From assembly GCF_018449795.1 (NCBI RefSeq), contig NZ_JAAVVE010000003.1, positions 93,569 to 157,568 of the forward strand: DNA of 64,000 bases, written 5' to 3'. How positions within the stretch are numbered: position 1 is the first letter of the stretch; each line of letters begins with the position of its first letter. A program made the position numbers and the translations under genes. Below the pieces are notes generated by a model that saw nothing but the letters and a program-made list of their open reading frames with translations, was not told where the DNA came from and did not search any database. Source of the DNA: Sphingomonas sp. dw_22 (lineage in GTDB: Bacteria; Pseudomonadota; Alphaproteobacteria; Sphingomonadales; Sphingomonadaceae). This document shows, piece after piece, positions 41,987-50,028 of the stretch.

Positions 41987-42411
41987 TCGTCTTCGACCTG
42001 AAATGCGGCACCGGTCATGTGTTCGAGGCGTGGTTCGGATCGAGCGACGCCTATGAGACGCAGCGCGCGGGCGGGCTGATCCAATGCCCGATGTGCGGCG
42101 ACGGCGATGTGGGCAAGGCCGTGATGGCGCCCAATGTCGCGGCGAAGGGCAACCAGTCGGCGCCGGTCGCTCCGCAAGCGGTGAAGGCCGCGATGGCGGC
42201 GATCGCCGAGATGCAGACGAAGATGCTCGAAAAGTCGCAATGGGTCGGCACCGCCTTTGCCGACAAGGCGCGGGCGATGCATCTGGGCGAGACCCCGCAG
42301 GCGCCGATCCACGGCCAGACCACGGCGGACGAGGCGCAGGCGCTGGTGGAGGAGGGCGTGCCGGTCGCACCGCTGCTGGTGCCGATCGTGCCGCCCGAGG
42401 CTTGCAATTGA
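41983..42411 (+). CDS. DUF1178 family protein
   Basis: A 142-residue cytosolic protein starting MIVFDLKCGTGHVFEAWFGS, then IQCPMCGDGDVGKAVMAPNV: the DUF1178 zinc-ribbon-like start with a Cys at position 8 and a CxxC pair. The C-terminal half has KSQWVGTAFADKARAMH and a Glu/Ala-rich tail. Function unknown; it is found almost only in proteobacteria. GTG start overlaps the nitrilase stop as GTGA, so comF/grxC/nit/DUF1178 look like a unit. Confidence 0.92.
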   Translation: MIVFDLKCGTGHVFEAWFGSSDAYETQRAGGLIQCPMCGDGDVGKAVMAPNVAAKGNQSAPVAPQAVKAAMAAIAEMQTKMLEKSQWVGTAFADKARAMHLGETPQAPIHGQTTADEAQALVEEGVPVAPLLVPIVPPEACN

Positions 42412-42446
42412 CCTGTCCGACGGCGTAGCGGCCGCGTTGCCGCGGC

Positions 42447-42689
42447 TCAGCGCGTCTCTTCCGCGATGCACTTCCCGCAGATGCCGTCCCTGATTTTCGC
42501 CGGGTCGGCATCGGCTAGATCGGCGAGACAGAAGGAGCAGCGATTCTCCACGATCGCGATCTTGCCGATCTCGTCCTCGACCATCCGGATACTGGCGCCT
42601 CTTTGCTGCCCTGCCTGATCGACGCTGTGATCGAACTCGGCAGTGAGAATCCAATATTCGCGAAGAAGCTCGATCAACCTGGGATTCAT
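42447..42689 (-). CDS. small Cys-rich protein, zinc-ribbon-like C-terminus
   Basis: An 80-residue protein (chosen start MNPRLIELLREYWILTAEFD; a longer version from 42758 is possible but would cross the operator). Two CxxC pairs near the C-terminus, CSFC and CGKC, separated by 18-20 residues, would bind one zinc or form a redox centre. I do not recognise the family. It is divergent from the XRE regulator across the operator at 42731-42746. Confidence 0.55.
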   Translation of the reverse strand: MNPRLIELLREYWILTAEFDHSVDQAGQQRGASIRMVEDEIGKIAIVENRCSFCLADLADADPAKIRDGICGKCIAEETR

Positions 42690-42730
42690 GGCGGATGTCC
42701 AAGCGTGGGGAATGGCCGAATTGCCCATAT

Positions 42731-42746
42731 AACAACCATAGTTGTT
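42731..42746. promoter_or_regulatory. perfect operator-like dyad between divergent genes
   Basis: AACAAC and GTTGTT are perfect arms around CATA. The dyad is 58 bases before the XRE gene and 42 before the Cys-rich gene, in a position to control both. Dyads of this size and symmetry are typical targets of CI/XRE-type repressors. Confidence 0.7.
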
Positions 42747-42803
42747 GATTCGCTGCAACCAGATTTCCCTACCGCAGCGCGGGCCGTCTCCTAGGGTGGT
42801 CCC

Positions 42804-43253
42804 ATGATCCGGGGCGATCGCGTTGCGGCACGCATTTCAGAGCTGGGAACGAGTCAAGCCGCGGTGGCTCGCGCGCTGGGCATCTCGCAGCAGGCCGTCG
42901 GAAAGATCGTGAAGGGCGAGACGCACAACACCGCGCACCTCGTCCGATTGGCCCGCACGCTCCAGACCACGCCGGAATATCTGCTCGGCGAGACCGACGA
43001 TCCGACGCCGGGCAAGGGTTTCTATGCGCCCCGTGTCGAGGCGCCGGCAATGCAGTTCGTCTCGATGCAGGTGGCGCTGCCTGCCGAAGACGCGCTGACG
43101 CGGATGTTCGAAGACCTGTTGCGGCCGCTCGACCGGAACATGCCTTTGGCCGATCTCGCCCGCGCCCTGGCCAGGCGCCTGCCGGCCGGCCTTGTCCAGC
43201 TTCGCGATTCCATGGGTTCTGAAGATAATGCGCAGCCGCGCGTTGCCGATTGA
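42804..43253 (+). CDS. XRE-family helix-turn-helix regulator
   Basis: A 149-residue protein. The N-terminal HTH reads GDRVAARISELGTSQAAVARALGISQQAVGKIVKGE, followed by LVRLARTLQTTPEYLLGETD. The C-terminal half is shorter than in LexA/CI peptidase regulators and has no catalytic Ser/Lys pair that I can see. It probably binds the dyad at 42731 and represses itself and the opposite gene. The region resembles a phage-type control switch stripped of a prophage. Confidence 0.85.
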   Translation: MIRGDRVAARISELGTSQAAVARALGISQQAVGKIVKGETHNTAHLVRLARTLQTTPEYLLGETDDPTPGKGFYAPRVEAPAMQFVSMQVALPAEDALTRMFEDLLRPLDRNMPLADLARALARRLPAGLVQLRDSMGSEDNAQPRVAD

Positions 43254-43288
43254 CCGCAAAGGCGCCCGAACCTACGAAATCGCCGCGT

Positions 43289-43365
43289 GGCCCGGTAGCT
43301 CAGCAGGATAGAGCAAGCGATTCCTAATCGAGAGGTCGGAGGTTCGAATCCTCTCCGGGCCACCA
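43289..43365 (+). tRNA. tRNA-Arg(CCU)
   Basis: Cloverleaf folds throughout: acceptor GGCCCGG (43289-43295) with CCGGGCC (43355-43361), D-arm with TAGCTCAGCAGGATAGAGC, anticodon loop TTCCTAA (CCT), T-arm with GGTTCGAATCC, then the encoded A and CCA. 77 nucleotides. Intact, unlike the tRNA-Thr remnant at 11628. tRNA-Arg(CCU) is a frequent attachment site in other bacteria, but no integrase follows it here. Confidence 0.97.
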
Positions 43366-43465
43366 ATTCGCTTCCGTTCGCGATCGAGGGTTTCCCCTAC
43401 GTCTTCGCGCGCGGCGCGACATGTAGCCGGTTTCATCCGGTTGTCGGACAGATCTCGCGAGCGCG

Positions 43466-43521
43466 AATTTACGCGGCATCAAGCAGAAGCCAGTAAATTA
43501 GGAGAGAGACAGCAGCTTGAT
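43466..43521 (+). other. interleaved inverted repeats in the HWE-kinase leader (possible pseudoknot)
   Basis: AATTTAC (43466-43472) pairs with GTAAATT (43493-43499), and ATCAAGC (43478-43484) pairs with GCTTGAT (43515-43521). The order A-B-A'-B' is that of an H-type pseudoknot. Both stems are seven base pairs. The 3' part overlaps GGAGAGAG. The structure lies between the tRNA and the kinase start; function unknown, and chance pairing is possible. Confidence 0.4.
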
Positions 43522-43574
43522 TTGCCGATAGGATCGGTGACGGTTTGTTTGCTGCCAGTGCGTGGGAGTAGCCG

Positions 43575-44960
43575 TTGTCGAACAACTTGGCGCATACGGG
43601 GGACGTGTACCGGAAATCGGTGACGGTAGCGCTCGATCCTCCCCATGAGCCGTCGTTGCAGTTCCTGTACGATACGGCGCCGATCGGCCTTGCCTATCTG
43701 TCGCTCGATTGCCGCTATCTGCGGATCAACCAGCATCTGACGGAAATCTGCGGCATTTCGGTGGAGGGGCATCTCGGCCACACGGTGCGCGAGTGCGTGC
43801 CGGCGCTGGCCGACGCGGTCGAGGCGATTGTCCACACGATCGTCGAGACCGGCGAGCCGGTGACGGGCATCGAGGTGGCCGGCCAGAATCCCGGCGACAC
43901 GATCGACCGCTCCTGGATCACCTATTGGCACCCGATGCGCGATCCGAACGGCGAGATCGTCGGCGTCAATGTCGCCGCGATGGAGATCACCCGGCGCAAG
44001 CAGGCCGAGATGGCGCTCCAGGCCAGCGAGCAGCAGTTCCGCACGCTGGCGGATTCGATTCCCCAGCTTGTGTGGATGAGCGACGCGGACGGGTCGATCT
44101 TCTGGTTCAACGGGCAATTGGCGGAGTTCAGCGCGTTGCCGGCCGGGGAGATCGCGGGGCAGGACTGGTTCAAGGTGCTGCGCCCGGACAAGGGCTGCGG
44201 CCAATGGACCCAGTCGGTCACCACCGGCGAGCGGTTCGAGATGGAAATGGCCCTGCGCGGCAGGGACGGGCAGGAGCGGCCCTATCTGACGCGGGTGGTG
44301 CCGCTGCACGGCCCCGGCGGCGGCGTGGATCGCTGGCTGGGCACGCATATCGACATCGGCGAGCTCAAGCGCCGCGAGGAGCATATCCAGTTCATCGCCG
44401 AAGAGCTTTCCCATCGCAGCAAGAACCTGTTGAGCGTCGTCATCGCCATCGCGCGGCAGACGGTGGGGCAGACGGTGGACATCGCCGATTATCACGCCCG
44501 GCTCGCGCTGCGGCTGACCGCGCTGGCCCAGTGCAACGACCTGCTGGTGCGCGACAATTGGTTCGGCACGCCGCTCCTCGACCTGCTGGCCGGGCAGTTG
44601 AAGCCGTTCGGCGGGATCGACCAGGAGCGCGTCGAAGTGGCGGGGCCGCGGATCATGCTCAATGCCGCCGCCGTGCAGCATCTGGGGCTCGCGCTGCACG
44701 AGCTGGCGACGAACGCATCGAAATATGGCGCGCTGAGCAGCGATGCCGGGCGCGTGACGATCGATTGGACGCTCGATGAGGAGGCACGCCGGATCCGGAT
44801 ATGCTGGCACGAAAGCGGCGGTCCGGCGGTCGCGGCGCCGCAGCGGCAGGGCTTCGGCAGCATCGTGATCGAGCAGATCGTCCCGCGCGCGCTCAAGGGC
44901 AAGGGGACGATGGAATATCTTCCCGAAGGCGTGCGCTGGACCTTCGCCTTTCCAGCCTGA
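43575..44960 (+). CDS. PAS-domain HWE/HisKA_2 sensor histidine kinase
   Basis: A 461-residue soluble kinase from TTG 43575 (GGGAG six bases before). Two PAS modules (about 30-140 and 150-265; the second ends DRWLGTHIDIGELKRR). The H-box is EELSHRSKNLLSVVIAIARQ with His280, then the N-box GLALHELATNASKYGALS and the HWE-type WHESGG, which define this family. There are no membrane segments, so it senses an internal or light/redox signal. HWE kinases often feed the general stress response in alphaproteobacteria, but no partner regulator is adjacent. Confidence 0.92.
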   Translation: MSNNLAHTGDVYRKSVTVALDPPHEPSLQFLYDTAPIGLAYLSLDCRYLRINQHLTEICGISVEGHLGHTVRECVPALADAVEAIVHTIVETGEPVTGIEVAGQNPGDTIDRSWITYWHPMRDPNGEIVGVNVAAMEITRRKQAEMALQASEQQFRTLADSIPQLVWMSDADGSIFWFNGQLAEFSALPAGEIAGQDWFKVLRPDKGCGQWTQSVTTGERFEMEMALRGRDGQERPYLTRVVPLHGPGGGVDRWLGTHIDIGELKRREEHIQFIAEELSHRSKNLLSVVIAIARQTVGQTVDIADYHARLALRLTALAQCNDLLVRDNWFGTPLLDLLAGQLKPFGGIDQERVEVAGPRIMLNAAAVQHLGLALHELATNASKYGALSSDAGRVTIDWTLDEEARRIRICWHESGGPAVAAPQRQGFGSIVIEQIVPRALKGKGTMEYLPEGVRWTFAFPA

Positions 44961-44990
44961 GTTCCGCATCGCGTCCGACGCAACGAAAAG

Positions 44991-45017
44991 GGCGCGGGAT
45001 CGAGAAGATCCCGCGCC
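44991..45017. terminator. hairpin after the HWE kinase
   Basis: GGCGCGGGATC and GATCCCGCGCC form a perfect 11-bp stem around GAGAA, 30 bases after the kinase stop. No T-run follows, but the stem is very stable; it may terminate the kinase transcript or that of the convergent sulP. Confidence 0.6.
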
Positions 45018-45083
45018 TCCAGTCGTGGTCCAGTCGCTTTCGATGCCGCGGACGGGGGACGCCGGCAGCCTCGCCTGAAAGGT

Positions 45084-45148
45084 GTCCCGACCGTCGCCCC
45101 CGGACGCTGCGCTTCTCAATTCACGGCGGGGGAACGATCGGTCGGGAC
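45084..45148. other. extended hairpin in the HWE kinase / SulP convergent gap
   Basis: GTCCCGACCG (45084-45093) pairs perfectly with CGGTCGGGAC (45139-45148), and inner GCCCCCG (45096-45102) can pair with CGGGGG (45127-45132), giving a 65-base folded unit. It is separate from the 44991 hairpin. It could be a bidirectional terminator or a small structured RNA. Confidence 0.5.
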
Positions 45149-45211
45149 TGATATCGATGTACCCCGGCGCCGCTGCCTCCGCGTTGCGGCTCTGTAAGGA
45201 AGTGTTGCGGC

Positions 45212-46726
45212 TCAGGCCGCGAGCGCTGCCATCTTTCCGGTGGCACCGCTCAGCTCGACGTCGTTGCCGGCCGCGCGGCGGCGCTGGAGCCAGTCCTTGA
45301 GCAGCTCGGCGCAGCTATGGTCGACCGCGGCGAGGTTGGAGAGTTCGAGCCGCACCCGCGCCCCGTGCGGCGCCGCCTCCAGCGTGTCGGAGAGCTTGGG
45401 CAGGGTGACGAAGGTCGCGGTGCCGGTGAGGCGGATCGTGTGGCCCTCGTCATCGCTGTGCTGATCGACCTTGAGGCGCAGGCGCCGGGCATTGGGGATC
45501 AGCTCGAGCAGCGACAGCGCCAGGCCGACCAGGACGCCGGTGAGCAGGTCTTCGGCCACCACCAGCACGAGGGTCACCGCCCAGATCGCGGCGGGGAGCA
45601 TGCCATAATGGTGGAAGAGATGGCGGGCGTGGTGGAGGTTGACGAGTCTCCAGCCGGTGACGACCAGCACGGCGCCGAGCGCGGCCATCGGGATCTCGCG
45701 CAGCAGCCAGGGCAGCAGTGCGACGAAGCCGAGGATCCAGACGCCGTGGAGGATCGCCGAGAGGCGCGTGGTGGCGCCCGCCTGGACGTTGGCCGAGCTG
45801 CGGACGATGACGCCGGTCATCGGCAGCGCGCCGACCGCGCCGCACAGCAAATTGCCGATGCCCTGGGCGCGCAGCTCCTTGTTGTAGTTGGTGCGCACGC
45901 CGTCGTGCATCCGGTCCACCGCGGCGGCGGAGAGCAGAGTCTCGGCGCTGGCGATGAAGGCAATGGCGATGGCGGCGCCGATCACGGTGGGATCGAGCCA
46001 GCGGGCGAACATGTCGGCGCCGGGGAGGGTGATCGCGGCGGCGATCGACTCGGGCACCTCGACATGGGCGACGCCCAGGCCGAAGCCCCAGGCGACCAGA
46101 GTGGCGGCGACGACGCCGATCAGCGCGCCGGGGACGAGGCGCAGCGCCTGCGGGCGGAACCGCTCCCAGCCGAGCATCACGGCGATGGTGAGCAGGCCGA
46201 CGAACAATGCGAGCTCGGCCCCCGCGATGCTGGTCGGCGAGATGCCGAGCAGGCGGGCGGGCATGGCGGCGAGATTCTCCAGGCCGCTGGGGAGCGGCTT
46301 GGCGTCAAACAGCACGTGGAACTGGCCGACGACGATCAATATGCCGATGCCGGCGAGCATGCCGTGGACGACGGCGGGCGAGATCGCGCGGAACCAGCCG
46401 CCGACCCGGGCGATGCCGGCGACGAGCTGGATCAGTCCGGCAAGGACGAGGATCGGCCCGAGCGCCGACAGACCCTGGGCGCGGACCAGCTCGAACACGA
46501 TCACCGCCAGGCCGGCGGCGGGGCCGCTGACCTGGAGCGGCGAGCCGGCGAGCGCGCCGACGACAATGCCGCCGATGATGCCGGTGAGGATGCCCTTTTC
46601 GGGCGGCATGCCCGATGCGACGGCGATGCCCATGCAGAGCGGCATCGCGACCAGGAAGACGACGATCGACGCGGTGAAGTCGCGGCCGATCACCTTGGGC
46701 GATGGGATTCGGTCGAGCAGGCTCAT
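45212..46726 (-). CDS. SulP-family anion transporter with STAS domain
   Basis: A 504-residue protein: about ten membrane helices (residues 15-400), starting DRIPSPKVIGRDFTASIVVF, with GLAVIVFELVRAQGL and IAIAFIASAETLLSAAAVDRMHDG, then a C-terminal STAS domain (about 425-500: AVDHSCAELLKDWLQ). SulP proteins carry sulfate, bicarbonate or other anions; coupling to a carbonic anhydrase makes bicarbonate the best guess. The ATG overlaps the carbonic anhydrase stop as ATGA, so the two form an operon. Confidence 0.93.
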   Translation of the reverse strand: MSLLDRIPSPKVIGRDFTASIVVFLVAMPLCMGIAVASGMPPEKGILTGIIGGIVVGALAGSPLQVSGPAAGLAVIVFELVRAQGLSALGPILVLAGLIQLVAGIARVGGWFRAISPAVVHGMLAGIGILIVVGQFHVLFDAKPLPSGLENLAAMPARLLGISPTSIAGAELALFVGLLTIAVMLGWERFRPQALRLVPGALIGVVAATLVAWGFGLGVAHVEVPESIAAAITLPGADMFARWLDPTVIGAAIAIAFIASAETLLSAAAVDRMHDGVRTNYNKELRAQGIGNLLCGAVGALPMTGVIVRSSANVQAGATTRLSAILHGVWILGFVALLPWLLREIPMAALGAVLVVTGWRLVNLHHARHLFHHYGMLPAAIWAVTLVLVVAEDLLTGVLVGLALSLLELIPNARRLRLKVDQHSDDEGHTIRLTGTATFVTLPKLSDTLEAAPHGARVRLELSNLAAVDHSCAELLKDWLQRRRAAGNDVELSGATGKMAALAA

Positions 46727-47418
46727 TCCGCCGCCTCCGCATATTCGAAATCGGTGGCGACGCGCCGTGCGGCGGGGAGGGCGACCGGGAGCGGGCGATC
46801 CTCGCGGATCGTCATGAAGCGGCCGGTGACGCCGTCGAGGCCGAGCATCACGCCCGCGCTGATATCGACGAACCAGCCGTGCAGCGCGATCTCGCCGCGC
46901 GCGATGCCGGCGGCGACCGAGGGATGGGTGCGCAGATGGGCGAGCTGGACGACGACATTCTCCAGGCTGGCGGCGCGGACCGCCTCGTCGCTGGTGAGCT
47001 CGGGATAGCCCTGTTTGACCACCGCATGGGCGGCGTGGCTGTGGCGCAGCCATGCGGCGACGTTGGGCATGTCCGTCAGGCTGGCAGGGTCCATCAGTGC
47101 CTGCATCGCGCCGCAATCCGAATGGCCGCAGACGATGATGTCGCGCACGCCGAGCGCCGCGACGGCATATTCGACCGTCGAGGAGACGCCGCCATTCTGG
47201 GTCGAGAAGGGCGGGACGATGTTGCCCGCGTTGCGGCAGACGAACAGGTCGCCGGCCTGGGCCTGCATGATATGCTCGGGGACGACGCGCGAATCCGCGC
47301 AGGAGATCATCAATGCCGTGGGGCTCTGCCCATCGGCGACGAGCTTCGAATAGAGCGCGCTTTGCAGCGGGAAGACCTGCTTTTCGAAGCTGAATACGCG
47401 TCCGATCAGTTCGTTCAC
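46723..47418 (-). CDS. can: beta-class carbonic anhydrase
   Basis: A 231-residue enzyme. Zinc ligands and catalytic dyad: Cys40, Asp42 and Arg44 in SCADSR, His99 and Cys102 in CGHSDCGA. GTG start with GGAG nine bases upstream. It interconverts CO2 and bicarbonate in the cytosol and would feed, or draw from, the SulP transporter next door. Length and motifs are canonical for clade-A beta enzymes. Confidence 0.95.
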   Translation of the reverse strand: MNELIGRVFSFEKQVFPLQSALYSKLVADGQSPTALMISCADSRVVPEHIMQAQAGDLFVCRNAGNIVPPFSTQNGGVSSTVEYAVAALGVRDIIVCGHSDCGAMQALMDPASLTDMPNVAAWLRHSHAAHAVVKQGYPELTSDEAVRAASLENVVVQLAHLRTHPSVAAGIARGEIALHGWFVDISAGVMLGLDGVTGRFMTIREDRPLPVALPAARRVATDFEYAEAAE

Positions 47419-47532
47419 TTGAACATGCTCCTTGTCCGGCGCGCGGGTACGCGCGTGCCTGGACGAGCTAGATACGAAGCCGGCTTTGCCGCAGTGCAGC
47501 AGTTTTGTAAGGAATGATTGCGCCTGCCGCGA

Positions 47533-48846
47533 TCAGCCGCGCGGCAGGGCGATTTCGGCGCAGAGGCCGCCTTCGGGGCGATTGGCGAGGGTGAAACTGC
47601 CGCCCTCGGCCTCCGCCACGCGCACGACGATCGGCAGGCCCAGGCCGAAGCCGACCGTGTCGCGGGTGCGGGCGGTGTCGAGGCGGAAGAAGGGCTGGAG
47701 CACCTGTTCCATCGATTCCTCGGGGATGCCGGGGCCGTCATCCTCGACGCGGACCAGCACGCGCGCTTCCTCCTCGATCAGGCGGACGCAGACAGTATCG
47801 GCATGGTGGAGCGCATTCTCGACCAGGTTCACGATCGCGCGCTTCATCGCCATCGGGCGGAGCGTCATTTCGAGGTGCCGCGGCCCGGCATATTCGACCG
47901 CGTCGCCGAGGTCGGCCCGTTCGTCGCACAGGGTGGCGCAGAGCACGGCGAGGTCGGCGGGGACCGGCCTCTCGATCTCGCCCTCGCCGCCGAGATAGGC
48001 GAGCACCGAGGCGATCATCGCCTCCATCTCGGCGACATCGGCCTCGACCGCGGCGCGCAGCGCGGGATCGGCGATGGCGTCGGCGCGCAGGCGCAGGCGG
48101 GCGAGCGGCGTGCGCATGTCGTGGCCGACGGCGGCGAGCGCCTGGGTGCGATCGGCGATCAGGCGGCGGATGCGCGCCTGCATCCGGTTGAAGGCATGGA
48201 CGACCCGGCGGACCTCGCCCGGCCCGGCCTCCGGCACGTCCTCCGCGCTGTTGCTGCCGACATGATCGGCGGCGATGGCGAGACGGCGCAGCGGGAGCAG
48301 CATCTGGCGCACCATCAGGCCGCCGATCAGGATCAGCCCCATCGCCGGGATCAGCGCGAGCAGGACGCGCTCGGTCGCGAGGTTCAACTGCTGGACCGGC
48401 TCGCGCGTCCGGAAATAGAGCCAGCTCCGATCCGGCAGGCGCAGTCCGCCGACGATGGCCGCCTGGCGGCCGGGCGAGGTGAGCCGCAGGCGCAGATCGG
48501 TGGCGGCCAGTTGCGGCTCCCAGGTGACGACCTGATGATAGATATGGTCGAGCGACGGCGCGATCGGGGGGAGCTGGGGCTGCGCTGCCTTCCAATGGAC
48601 TTCGTAGCGATCGGTGGTGAGCTCGCCGGCCATGGCAGGCCTGTGTTCGACCGGCTGCTCGGCCATGATCTTGCGCGAGATCACCAGATGCTCGGCCAGG
48701 CGGCGCGCCTCGTCGTCACGGACGGAGAAATGGCTGGCGCGCTCGTAGAGGACAGTGCTGACAGCGAACTCGATCAGAATGGTGAGCAGCAGGATCGCGA
48801 AGACCCGGCCGATCAGCCCCAAAGGCGCGCGGAACAGGCCGCTCAA
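47533..48846 (-). CDS. membrane sensor histidine kinase
   Basis: A 437-residue kinase from TTG 48846 (overlaps the regulator stop as TTGA). TM1 (about 12-30, VFAILLLTILIEFAVSTVL), periplasmic domain (about 35-160), TM2 (about 163-183), HAMP, then the H-box AVGHDMRTPLARLRLRAD with His242 and N-box NLVENALHHAD. The D/F/G boxes are DDGPGIP and GFGLGLPIV. It forms a two-component pair with the OmpR-type regulator. The related envelope kinases respond to periplasmic stress or ions; the ligand here is unknown. Confidence 0.92.
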   Translation of the reverse strand: MSGLFRAPLGLIGRVFAILLLTILIEFAVSTVLYERASHFSVRDDEARRLAEHLVISRKIMAEQPVEHRPAMAGELTTDRYEVHWKAAQPQLPPIAPSLDHIYHQVVTWEPQLAATDLRLRLTSPGRQAAIVGGLRLPDRSWLYFRTREPVQQLNLATERVLLALIPAMGLILIGGLMVRQMLLPLRRLAIAADHVGSNSAEDVPEAGPGEVRRVVHAFNRMQARIRRLIADRTQALAAVGHDMRTPLARLRLRADAIADPALRAAVEADVAEMEAMIASVLAYLGGEGEIERPVPADLAVLCATLCDERADLGDAVEYAGPRHLEMTLRPMAMKRAIVNLVENALHHADTVCVRLIEEEARVLVRVEDDGPGIPEESMEQVLQPFFRLDTARTRDTVGFGLGLPIVVRVAEAEGGSFTLANRPEGGLCAEIALPRG

Positions 48847-49553
48847 TCGCGCGTGACCGGCACGTTGAGCATATAGCCGACGCCGCGCACGGTGATGATC
48901 GGCGCGCCCTTGCCGGCATTGGAGAGCTTGCGGCGCAGGCGGCTGACCAGCACGTCGACGCTGCGATCCGAGCTGTCGCCCAGGCGGGTGCGCGACAGCT
49001 CGATCAGCCGTTCGCGGGCGATGACGCGGCCGGCATGGTCGCACAGCGCCACGAGCAGGTCGAACTCGGCGCCGGTGAGTTCGACGACCGCGCCGGTGGG
49101 GGAAAGCAGCTCGCGGCGGGGGAGGACGACGGTCCAGCCGTCGAACTGGAGCGTGCCGCGCGGGCGCTCGGCCGGCTGGCGCTCGGCGCCGCCGCGGCGG
49201 AGCACGGCGCGGACGCGGGCGACCAGCTCGCGCGTGCCGAAGGGCTTGGCGATATAATCGTCGGCGCCCAGCTCCAGCCCGACGACGCGATCGGTCTCGC
49301 TGCCCTTGGCCGAGATGAAGATGATCGGGATCTCGCTCTTCTGGCGGATCGCGCGGCACAGATCGATGCCGCTGGTGCCGGGCAGCATGATGTCGAGCAG
49401 GACGAGATCGGCCGGTCCCTGATCGAGCGCGAGCCACATCTCGGGCGCGGACGAGGCGGGGCGCACGGTATAGCCATGCTCCTGCAGGGCGCGCGTGGTG
49501 AGGGTGCGCAGCGCAGGGTCGTCTTCGACCAGGACGATGGAAGGCTGGGTCAT
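48843..49553 (-). CDS. OmpR/PhoB-family response regulator
   Basis: A 236-residue regulator: receiver domain with Asp54 in DLVLLDIMLPG, acidic pair EDD (10-12), Thr and Lys at ISAKGSETD; a C-terminal winged helix with VELTGAEFDLLVALC and RSVDVLVSRLRRKL. Partner of the adjacent kinase, whose gene it overlaps. I start at MTQPSIVLVEDD (49553); MYLTDPP seven codons earlier is possible. Confidence 0.94.
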   Translation of the reverse strand: MTQPSIVLVEDDPALRTLTTRALQEHGYTVRPASSAPEMWLALDQGPADLVLLDIMLPGTSGIDLCRAIRQKSEIPIIFISAKGSETDRVVGLELGADDYIAKPFGTRELVARVRAVLRRGGAERQPAERPRGTLQFDGWTVVLPRRELLSPTGAVVELTGAEFDLLVALCDHAGRVIARERLIELSRTRLGDSSDRSVDVLVSRLRRKLSNAGKGAPIITVRGVGYMLNVPVTRD

Positions 49554-50028
49554 CGGAGGGTCGGTCAAATACATGCGAGAGGGGAGGTAGGTTCCCGTTT
49601 CCGCAGGGTCAACGCGGCGTGGCTGTTTGCGGCGGTGCAGCAATGTTTTGTCACGAAAGTTCGTCCGTCGGGTTTGCGATGAGGGGATCGAACCGGCCGG
49701 GAATGCAACAGTTGCCGATATTCGCCTGCCATGAGAGAATTGGCCGTCCGGGCAAAGGATTGGGCCATGAGCGACGGCGATGGATGCGATGCTGGCGGAC
49801 ATCACTGCGACGGTGCGTTCGCATCGCACGGCGGAGATGCGGGATACGGTGCTGAAACAGGTGGGCTCGTCCCTGCGCCGCCTCTCAAGCGCATCGTGGT
49901 CAATGGAGCGCCGGTTAGCGAAACCTCACACGAGTTCGTAATGCCCAGATCGGACAGCAGGCATCCGATAAACCGGATAGGGAACGACTGCTGACGATCC
50001 ACTTGCGGTCATTCGACGGCTATCGAGG
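49554..50028. other. 475-base gap between the response regulator and the serine hydrolase
   Basis: The regulator promoter should be at the left. A plus-strand frame at about 49731-49994 has no recognisable domains and includes internal Cys/His clusters; I do not accept it as a gene. I see no repeat or RNA gene here. Confidence 0.5.

Noticed and set aside
43022..43366. A minus-strand frame starting MVARRGFEPPTSRL.
   Set aside because: This peptide is the well-known artefact of reading a tRNA gene backwards; it overlaps tRNA-Arg and the XRE gene.
45317..47008. A 563-codon plus-strand frame over SulP and carbonic anhydrase.
   Set aside because: Same cause; composition is low-complexity Asp/Gly/Arg and the minus-strand genes are certain.
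49731..49994. An 87-codon plus-strand frame in the gap left of the serine hydrolase.
   Set aside because: No ribosome site, no homology pattern and weak codon use.
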